DNA of 10,276 bases from JAWLBW01 sp041687475 (GTDB lineage Bacteria > J088 > JAWLBW01): the NCBI GenBank assembly GCA_041687475.1, contig JAWLBW010000158.1:1-10276 (forward strand), written 5' to 3'. The position numbers were made by a program, and so were the translations under genes. The notes beneath the pieces were generated by a model, which was given only the letters and a program-made list of their open reading frames with translations, made no database searches and was not told the DNA's origin. Positions 1 through 4,222 of this stretch are shown in pieces. Every line of letters begins with the position of its first letter. Positions within the stretch are counted from its first letter, which is position 1.

Positions 1-831
1 GGCCAGTTTCTCCTTGTACCGGGCCGAGCGCATGGCGGTACCCAACACCTCGCCGACGTCACCCAGCAACGCAACCACACGCCGATCGGGCCTGGCGAGA
101 AAACCGAATTCAATGACGCCCTGCACCTCGTCTTCGGCCGTAAGCGGGGCGACGACAAGGTGCCCCGGCAGCACCGCCCCCAATGCCGAGGAAACCTCCA
201 GATAGCCCTTGGGCAGGTGCGTCACGCGACGAAGTTTCTGCTCGACGGCCACCTGGCCCACCAGCGACTCGCCGGGGCCGAAACTCTCGGGCGCGGCCTC
301 GGTTCCCCCCGGATAGGCATAGCCGGCCGTACGGTAAACCCGCCCGTCTTCAGCAGCGACGTACAACAGCCCGACGTCGGCCCCCAGGTACGAGGCCAGA
401 TACGACATGGCGTTGCTGCCGAAGTCCTGCACCGACAGCTCGCCCCGAACGCGGGCCGAAAGCTCGGTAATCCCCGAACGTACCCAGTCTCGCTCGGCAA
501 GCTCGTTACGGGTGCGAACGATGAGAAAAACGAGAAGCGCCACGCACCACATGGTGAAAATGGCGTACCCGCGGTTGACCGCGGCAATGAAGAGGTCGGC
601 GCCTTCGGGGTGGGGCGACGTTTCGAAACCGATAAACGCCAGAATGGTGGCGAACCCGGCAATACCCAGGGGAGTTCTGGCCGAGGTAGAGAGAACGGCC
701 AGGGCAACCGGCAGAAAATAGAAAATGAAATCGGCATACCCCAACGGGGTCATCGAATCGATGCCGAAGATGAACAGCACCCCACCTGTCAGAACAGGTA
801 GAAGCCAATTACGTTCTGCTTGCTTCTCCAT
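1..831 (-). CDS. Membrane-anchored GAF-domain sensor protein, N-terminal part (probable sensor histidine kinase), runs off left edge
   Basis: The reading frame is open from an ATG at 831 to base 1, giving 277 residues with no stop, so the gene continues beyond the window. The start follows a GGAAAGG Shine-Dalgarno sequence at a spacing of about 5 bases. The N-terminus shows four hydrophobic segments at about residues 10-24, 33-49, 54-69 and 88-106, the last followed by a positive-charged turn (RTRNE). A helical linker (about 110-135) leads into a GAF-like sensory domain, about 136-270. It has the usual alternation of strands (GADVGLLYV, 150-158; LVVAPL, 225-230; VQGVIEFGF, 236-244) and the GESLVGQVA motif (187-195). 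The final ARYKEKLA looks like the start of the helix that normally leads to a PAS, coiled-coil or kinase region. By family knowledge such 4TM-GAF N-termini belong to sensor histidine kinases, hybrid kinases or diguanylate cyclases. The output domain is not visible, so 'kinase' is inference. Confidence 0.8.
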   Translation of the reverse strand, partial: MEKQAERNWLLPVLTGGVLFIFGIDSMTPLGYADFIFYFLPVALAVLSTSARTPLGIAGFATILAFIGFETSPHPEGADLFIAAVNRGYAIFTMWCVALLVFLIVRTRNELAERDWVRSGITELSARVRGELSVQDFGSNAMSYLASYLGADVGLLYVAAEDGRVYRTAGYAYPGGTEAAPESFGPGESLVGQVAVEQKLRRVTHLPKGYLEVSSALGAVLPGHLVVAPLTAEDEVQGVIEFGFLARPDRRVVALLGDVGEVLGTAMRSARYKEKLA

Positions 832-914
832 GCGAACCTTTCCAAACCGACAAGATATGACATTCTACACGGAAAGGCACGGTGCGGAAAGAAGGGAAGG
901 CGTATTTCTCGGTC

Positions 915-936
915 AAGCGCCGCCTACCAGGCGCTT
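915..936. other. Short perfect hairpin in intergenic region
   Basis: AAGCGCC at 915-921 and GGCGCTT at 930-936 form a perfect 7-bp inverted repeat with an 8-base loop. There is no run of T after it on either strand, so it is not a typical intrinsic terminator. It could shape the 5' leader of the sensor mRNA or the 3' end of the DUF4142 mRNA. Its function is unknown. Confidence 0.4.
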
Positions 937-1052
937 CGTCGGCCCGGCAACGCTACACGCCTCCCAGAAGGTAAGCCCTGCTCGAAGCGTAGAAACTACG
1001 GGAAAAAACTCGAGAGACAGAGGCTGCCGATGAATAGAGGGGGTAGATAAAT

Positions 1053-1085
1053 CGGTCGGCGCCGTGCTCGACACGGCGTCGACCG
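1053..1085 (-). terminator. Strong GC-rich hairpin downstream of DUF4142 gene, possible terminator
   Basis: CGGTCGGCGCCGTG (1053-1066) and CACGGCGTCGACCG (1072-1085) form a 14-bp stem with one imperfect pair around a 5-base loop. It lies about 80 bases past the DUF4142 stop codon. On the minus strand the stem is followed by ATTTATCTA, which is T-rich but not a clean U-tract. A transcript terminator or 3'-end stabiliser for the DUF4142 mRNA is the simplest reading. On the plus strand the mismatch becomes a G-U pair, so a plus-strand RNA would fold even better. Confidence 0.5.
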
Positions 1086-1165
1086 GAAAGAAGCCAGTGT
1101 CCCGCTTGGTTAATTCGCATATATTCGGACACCGATGCATACGAACTAACCGCACGGGCCACCCG

Positions 1166-1990
1166 TCAACTCGAGGGACGTTCCTTGAGCGACTTCTGAA
1201 TCTGCTCGGCCATGACATAGTGCTTCGACAGGAAAGGCACCGTTTCGGCTGCATACTGGCGCAGGCCGATATGGCTGCCTTCCTGCACCTGCTTGTTGTA
1301 CGACTCAAGGTCGCGTTTGTGGTCCTTGAGAGCCATTTCGGCGAACTTGCGGTCGAACTCCTGCCCACTCATATCCTGCAGCTTCCGATAGTCTTCCATG
1401 GCTTTATCGCCGGGCTTCGTCGGCACCTCGACGCCGGCCGTCTGTGCAAGCTGCTCGAGCTGCTGCTGAGCCTGTTGGTGGTCCTGTTCCAGGGCCTGGC
1501 CGAGCTGCTTCACCATCTGATTCTGCGATTTCTCGCTCGCCAGTTTTCCCAGCTGAATTTCGGCGTGATTACCCTCGGCGGCCTCTTCGATGAATTTACG
1601 ATCGGCGCGTGACAGCTCCTGTTGCGTCTGAGCGCCCATCTGCCAGCTCTGCTGCGACTGCGTCTGTCCGGCAGGTACCGCAGCCTCCTGCGTCGGTTCG
1701 GTCTGTGCGGCGTCGCTCTCTTCAGCCGGAATCGCGGTTTCCTGTGCCGGTTCGGGCTGCGCGGCGTCGCTCTCTTCGGCCGGAAGCACGGCCTCCTGCT
1801 GCTCGGGCTGCGCCGCTTCACTCTCTTCGGCTGGAATCGCGGCGTCTTCCGACTGTTCGCCGGGAATGGCGGTTTCCTGCGGCTGCTCGGCCTGCGTGGC
1901 GTCGGTCTGCCCCTGCGCAAGGGCCGCCGGCGCGCCTCCCGCGACCAACGCGGCCGCCAGAGCGAACATGGGTGCATGCATTCGTATCAT
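1166..1990 (-). CDS. Secreted DUF4142 protein with acidic Pro/Ala/Glu repeat linker
   Basis: The protein has 274 residues from the ATG at 1990. That start is preferred to an in-frame one 14 codons upstream because AGAGG sits six bases before it and because it opens directly with a signal peptide: MIRMHAP, a hydrophobic core (about 8-20), and an AXA-type cleavage site, APAALA (20-25). Residues 41-108 are a low-complexity tandem repeat with units near PAEESDAAQPEPAQETA. Residues about 115-268 are all-helical and match the DUF4142 pattern: DRKFIEEAAEGNHAEIQLGKLA (130-151), the DH pair of EQDHQQA, a LAQTAGVEVP turn, and a second half with KDHKRDLESYNK and a final HYVMAEQIQ helix. DUF4142 proteins are ferritin-like four-helix bundles, usually exported to the periplasm, of unknown biochemical role. 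It appears to be transcribed alone, with a hairpin 80 bases downstream. The family call is firm; the function is unknown. Confidence 0.9.
   Translation of the reverse strand: MIRMHAPMFALAAALVAGGAPAALAQGQTDATQAEQPQETAIPGEQSEDAAIPAEESEAAQPEQQEAVLPAEESDAAQPEPAQETAIPAEESDAAQTEPTQEAAVPAGQTQSQQSWQMGAQTQQELSRADRKFIEEAAEGNHAEIQLGKLASEKSQNQMVKQLGQALEQDHQQAQQQLEQLAQTAGVEVPTKPGDKAMEDYRKLQDMSGQEFDRKFAEMALKDHKRDLESYNKQVQEGSHIGLRQYAAETVPFLSKHYVMAEQIQKSLKERPSS
1667..1870 (-). repeat. In-frame tandem repeat (17-18 codon units) in DUF4142 gene
   Basis: Residues 41-108 carry three clear units, IPAEESEAAQPEQQEAV (52-68), LPAEESDAAQPEPAQETA (69-86) and IPAEESDAAQTEPTQEAA (87-104). They are preceded by a degenerate AIPGEQSED (41-49) and followed by a truncated VPAG (105-108). 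At the DNA level the units are about 51-54 bases and highly similar, for example repeated GCGGCGTCGCTCTCTTC and GGCGTCGCTCTCTTCGGC stretches on the plus strand. Such a repeat can change copy number by slippage or recombination without breaking the frame. Confidence 0.85.
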
Positions 1991-2229
1991 GGAAAACCTC
2001 TTCTGATTCAATGTTTCGGGAAAAACTTCCACTCATGACGGTGGCCCAATCGGCTCAAGAAGTTGAGCGCATGGGCTCGCAGAATGGGGGTTCACAGACG
2101 CCACGGCCGAAGCCGCCCCCGCTGCCTGGGCGCACGTACCCGATTCCCGCACGCCTTCCCCTCCGCAGGCTCAGTAAGATCTGTGCGGAAATGCGTCCGT
2201 CAGAAATTCACCCTGAATCGACGCACGCC

Positions 2230-2568
2230 TCAGGGCGGATGTTCACGGGGGTCGGAGTAGTCGGAACGGCGCGCGGGCGATTCGTCGCGCATGGGCGCCG
2301 AGGGGCGCGAGGGGTCGGGTTGCGTGAGAATGGTCAGATTCGCCTGTTCCTCGCCCGGCGGCGTTACCCCCCGGCCGGCTCCGCGACGGGGCATGCCTGC
2401 GGGAACATCGCGTGACGGCAGCCCCAGCCACAAGAGCAACACGGCAGCCACTCCAAGCCAGAACGCCGCCGCCGTCGACCCGAGCAGAAGCGCCACGACG
2501 CCGCCGACCGCCGCCAGGCCCCCTGCGACCAGGGTTATCATCCGTCGCTTTTTTCCCTTCTCGGTCAT
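2230..2568 (-). CDS. Small two-helix membrane protein of unknown function
   Basis: The protein has 112 residues from the ATG at 2568; an in-frame GTG at 2616 is possible. I chose the ATG because the protein then starts with a short basic stretch, MTEKGKKRR, typical of the cytoplasmic side. Two hydrophobic helices follow, about residues 11-29 and 33-50, separated by a short turn (GST). The rest (about 51-112) is Pro-, Arg- and Asp-rich with no visible fold and is probably disordered. The ribosome site is weak: GGGAG touches the ATG and TAGAG is 9 bases off. It may be co-transcribed with the SemiSWEET gene 106 bases upstream. I recognise no family, and function is unknown. Confidence 0.6.
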   Translation of the reverse strand: MTEKGKKRRMITLVAGGLAAVGGVVALLLGSTAAAFWLGVAAVLLLWLGLPSRDVPAGMPRRGAGRGVTPPGEEQANLTILTQPDPSRPSAPMRDESPARRSDYSDPREHPP

Positions 2569-2674
2569 CTCCCGTATCTCTACGTCACTATGGATCGGAA
2601 GCGTCCCGGAAATCACCCACGGCCGGCAAGGGAAACGGGCCCTTCACCCCGGTGCGCGCAAACGGCGAAAAAGT

Positions 2675-2980
2675 TTACTCGGCCAACGAATCGGGCGCCG
2701 ACGCCGAACGCCTCTCACGCACGGCATACCCATACTTCATGGCGCAGAGAACGGCCACATTGCTGAACGTAAACGCGTTGGCGCCGATGAGAATGGGGTC
2801 GCGGCGAAACAGGCCGTACAACAGCCAGCAGAAGACACCGATGCCGAAGGTGCCCAGCATGCCCCAACTCAGATCGTGCAGCGACTTGATACGATAGCCC
2901 CGCCAGATCTGCGGCAGAAAACTGGTCGATGTCAGCACGGCGGCCACGGCCCCGATACCCTGCCAGAACACATCACTCAT
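2675..2980 (-). CDS. SemiSWEET family sugar transporter (PQ-loop / MtN3-saliva half-transporter)
   Basis: This 101-residue protein starts at the ATG at 2980, a start that gives the normal length of the family and places the first helix at about residues 6-24. Three membrane helices are visible: 6-24 ending in the PQ motif (FLPQ, 21-24), about 38-57 (SWGMLGTFGIGVFCWLLYGL), and about 63-82 (ILIGANAFTFSNVAVLCAMK). SemiSWEETs form dimers that carry mono- or disaccharides across the inner membrane by facilitated diffusion. W52 and N68 are 16 residues apart, matching the Trp/Asn pair that lines the sugar pocket in the structurally studied Leptospira protein, so transport activity is plausible. The substrate cannot be told from the sequence. 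The C-terminal tail (86-101) is polar and probably cytoplasmic or periplasmic without a fold. Confidence 0.88.
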   Translation of the reverse strand: MSDVFWQGIGAVAAVLTSTSFLPQIWRGYRIKSLHDLSWGMLGTFGIGVFCWLLYGLFRRDPILIGANAFTFSNVAVLCAMKYGYAVRERRSASAPDSLAE

Positions 2981-3281
2981 CTGCACACCACCGGCATCTA
3001 CGCACCACCGAGTCGAAACCACCAGCGTACCAGAGCCATTCGGGTGGAAACAACGCCGCCGCCCGCAGCCTCGACGCTACCCCTGCATCCGGCGCCAGCC
3101 CGAAGACGAAGTCCGGCCGGGAGAGTACGGGTAATGTCGGAGGTGGCTTAAGTGGATCTACAAGAAGGGGGCGCTCATGCATCGGCCCCCTACCGTGCCG
3201 GCCCGGCCCGGCCCTCGCCCGTCATGCGCACTCTTGCGCAAGTTCGGCACGTCTGATACGCTTACTTTTTTGCTTCGATTT
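2981..3281. other. Gene-free stretch between SemiSWEET and tRNA-Thr
   Basis: No supported protein gene lies here. A 69-codon minus-strand frame (3182-2973) overlaps the SemiSWEET start and looks like no known protein. The right half is very GC-rich, with a run of CCGGC/CCCGG units at about 3197-3213. It contains a 7-bp inverted repeat, AGGGGGC (3166-3172) with GCCCCCT (3185-3191), around a 12-base loop. On the minus strand that stem is followed by TCTTGT. The far right holds the tRNA promoter. Confidence 0.5.
3234..3262 (+). promoter_or_regulatory. Probable sigma-70 promoter of tRNA-Thr
   Basis: A -35-like TTGCGC (3234-3239) and a -10-like TACGCT (3257-3262) are separated by 17 bases. The -10 is preceded by TGA, giving an extended -10 (TGnTA). 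Transcription would begin about 12-13 bases before the tRNA, which fits a short 5' leader for RNase P trimming. A TGCGCA-CTCT-TGCGCA inverted repeat (3225-3240) overlaps the -35. The -10 is only a partial match to consensus, so this is a moderate call. Confidence 0.5.
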
Positions 3282-3357
3282 GCCGAAGTAGCTCAGCTGG
3301 TAGAGCAGCTGATTCGTAATCAGCAGGTCACCGGTTCAAATCCGGTCTTCGGCTCCA
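3282..3357 (+). tRNA. tRNA-Thr (anticodon CGT), CCA encoded
   Basis: A complete cloverleaf is visible. The acceptor stem is GCCGAAG with CTTCGGC, and the D arm is GCTC-AGCTGGTA-GAGC. The anticodon arm is GCTGA-TTCGTAA-TCAGC with anticodon CGT in a 7-base loop; a 5-base variable loop follows. The T arm is ACCGG-TTCAAAT-CCGGT, the discriminator is T and the CCA is encoded. The anticodon reads ACG threonine codons, which are common in a GC-rich genome. It is the only plus-strand gene in the window and appears to be a single-gene transcript with its own promoter and terminator. Confidence 0.97.
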
Positions 3358-3365
3358 GTTAAATC

Positions 3366-3398
3366 AGGCACTTACGAACTTTCGTAGGTGCCTTTTTT
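3366..3398 (+). terminator. Rho-independent terminator of tRNA-Thr
   Basis: GGCACTTACGAA (3367-3378) pairs with TTCGTAGGTGCC (3381-3392), with one G-U pair, in a 12-bp stem. A run of six T follows at 3393-3398. It starts 9 bases after the encoded CCA. On the minus strand the stem is followed only by GATTTAA, so it may weakly stop the convergent vapBC transcript too. Confidence 0.93.
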
Positions 3399-3493
3399 GT
3401 TTTCCGGCTGTGTGAGTTGATGCCTACGTGCATACGCGGGAAAACTCACCCTATGATTGGCCGCTTTGCCGAAACCGACGAGGCAGGAGACGC

Positions 3494-3889
3494 TCAGGCT
3501 CCAGCCCAGAGCATCGCGACCGGATACCGCTCGAAGATGCGATCGGCTGTAATCAGTACCATGCCATCGTGCACTGCCTGCGCTACCAGGAGGCGATCAA
3601 AAGGGTCACGGTGGTGCGGCGCGAGTTCGGCAACCGCCAGCGTGTGTTCGATGGTAATGGGCAATGTCTTGGCGAGCAACAAGGCCACTCGCGAGGGAAC
3701 ATAGCGTTGAGGCGGGTAAGGCAGGGTCAACTTTCCCAACTGCCACTTGATGGCGATTTCCCAGGCGCTGGCCGGAGACAGATACAGAGTGGTGTCGCTG
3801 TCGGTCAGGGCCTCGATGGCTTCGGGAGAAAGCCGCTCTGGAGTTTCGAAGAACCACAGGAAGACCTGGGTGTCGAGCAGGTAGCTCAT
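3494..3889 (-). CDS. vapC: VapC-family PIN-domain ribonuclease toxin
   Basis: This 131-residue PIN-domain protein has the normal length of the family. The acidic metal-binding residues of the active site are all present: D6 (LLDTQ), E44 (ASAWEIAIK, 40-48), D95 with D98 in the RDPFDRLLVAQA motif (94-105), and D116 in ITADRIF. By family knowledge VapC toxins are Mg/Mn-dependent endoribonucleases that cut tRNA or rRNA and stop translation until neutralised by their partner. The ATG overlaps the stop of the antitoxin gene by four bases (ATGA, 3886-3889), so translation is coupled and the pair forms one operon. The gene converges on tRNA-Thr, whose terminator begins about 95 bases beyond its stop. 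The RNA target cannot be told from sequence. Confidence 0.93.
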   Translation of the reverse strand: MSYLLDTQVFLWFFETPERLSPEAIEALTDSDTTLYLSPASAWEIAIKWQLGKLTLPYPPQRYVPSRVALLLAKTLPITIEHTLAVAELAPHHRDPFDRLLVAQAVHDGMVLITADRIFERYPVAMLWAGA

Positions 3890-4125
3890 TCTTCAAAGTC
3901 TCTGAGAATGTCGTCAGGCAAAGGAGCGTCAAAGTCGTCGGCAATCATAACCTTGCCCCTGTCCATGCCCATGGCTTGTAACCTGGCATTGCCCTTTTCA
4001 AGCGCAGTGACTCTTGCAACCGGCTTGCCCGCACGCGCGATAATAACATCGTCGCCCCCCTCTACTTCGTCGAGAAGCTTGGAGAGATGCGTTTTCGCAA
4101 AATGGATGTTTACCTGTTTGGCCAT
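3886..4125 (-). CDS. Phd/YefM-family antitoxin partner of the PIN toxin
   Basis: This 79-residue protein starts at the ATG at 4125. Residues 1-45 match the DNA-binding and dimerising part of the Phd/YefM family: QVNIHFAKTHLSKLLDEVEGG (4-24), then the strand DVIIARAGKPVARVTAL (26-42). The C-terminal tail (52-79) is rich in Asp and Glu (IADDFDAPLPDDILRDFEE). In this family it is the flexible arm that binds and blocks the PIN toxin and that proteases remove to release it. There is no Shine-Dalgarno before the ATG, and the promoter sits so close that the mRNA is probably leaderless. An upstream in-frame TTG (4152) would lie upstream of the predicted start of transcription and is rejected. The antitoxin, alone or with the toxin, normally represses its own promoter. 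Called VapB in a loose sense. Confidence 0.9.
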   Translation of the reverse strand: MAKQVNIHFAKTHLSKLLDEVEGGDDVIIARAGKPVARVTALEKGNARLQAMGMDRGKVMIADDFDAPLPDDILRDFEE

Positions 4126-4132
4126 ATACACT

Positions 4133-4162
4133 ATATTAGCTAAGCCAATCAAGCTAAGTCAA
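4133..4162 (-). promoter_or_regulatory. Promoter of the antitoxin-toxin operon
   Basis: On the minus strand a -35 TTGACT (4162-4157, 5/6 match to consensus) and a -10 TAATAT (4138-4133) are separated by 18 bases. Transcription would start at about the base of, or just before, the antitoxin ATG at 4125. It is a near-consensus, AT-rich promoter inside a GC-rich region and the best promoter in the window. Confidence 0.7.
4138..4162 (-). repeat. Direct repeats over the promoter, candidate antitoxin operator
   Basis: TTGACTTAGCT (4162-4152) and TTGGCTTAGCT (4148-4138) are 11-base direct repeats that differ at one base and are separated by TGA, a period of 14. They cover the -35 element and the spacer up to the -10. 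Repeated boxes over the promoter are usual for autoregulated toxin-antitoxin operons. Binding by this antitoxin is inferred. Confidence 0.6.
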
Positions 4163-4166
4163 CAAT

Positions 4167-4207
4167 CTTGCCGAGTCTCCCGGTTCGCAATCGGAAACTT
4201 CGGCAAG
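4167..4207 (-). terminator. Long hairpin after the nucleotidyltransferase gene, terminator-like
   Basis: On the minus strand CTTGCCGA (4207-4200) pairs perfectly with TCGGCAAG (4174-4167). Inside it GTTTCC can pair with GGGAGAC allowing one G-U pair, making a long interrupted stem. It starts 15 bases past the stop codon at 4223 and is followed by ATTGTT, a weak U-tract. It ends just before the -35 of the toxin-antitoxin promoter and so separates the two transcription units. Confidence 0.5.
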
Positions 4208-4222
4208 AAATCGTCGGGCCCG

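Larger units (their letters stand above)
832..1165. other. Gene-free stretch between sensor gene and DUF4142 gene
   Basis: No convincing gene is seen in these 334 bases. A 69-codon open frame on the minus strand (1162-953, GTG start) has no good ribosome site and no recognisable protein. Two hairpins are present, at 915-936 and 1053-1085, annotated separately. For the sensor gene, a weak minus-strand -10 candidate TAGAAT lies at 862-867, about 30 bases before the start codon, but I see no matching -35. The stretch between 1110 and 1150 is more AT-rich than its surroundings. It may hold the 3' end of the DUF4142 transcript and the promoter of the sensor gene. Confidence 0.5.

Noticed and set aside
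160..801. 213-codon plus-strand open frame at the left edge
   Set aside because: The minus strand has an uninterrupted, protein-like frame from 831 with a ribosome site, membrane helices and a GAF domain; the plus frame is low-complexity Arg/Gly/Asn.
222..808. Two closed minus-strand frames (737-222 and 808-506)
   Set aside because: They are off-frame readings of the partial sensor gene and are rich in Pro, Arg and Ser.
953..1162. 69-codon minus-strand frame in the gap
   Set aside because: It has a GTG start without ribosome site, includes the 14-bp hairpin and matches no family I know.
1609..2415. 268-codon plus-strand open frame opposite the DUF4142 gene
   Set aside because: It is Arg/Pro/Ala low complexity produced by the antisense of the repeat, with no supporting site.
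2973..3182. 69-codon minus-strand frame before the SemiSWEET gene
   Set aside because: It overlaps the SemiSWEET start, has no ribosome site and an irregular composition.
3282..4162. tRNA-borne genomic island with att repeats
   Set aside because: I looked for a second copy of the tRNA 3' end downstream and found none within the window, and no integrase lies beside the tRNA; the Xer gene is far away and of housekeeping type.
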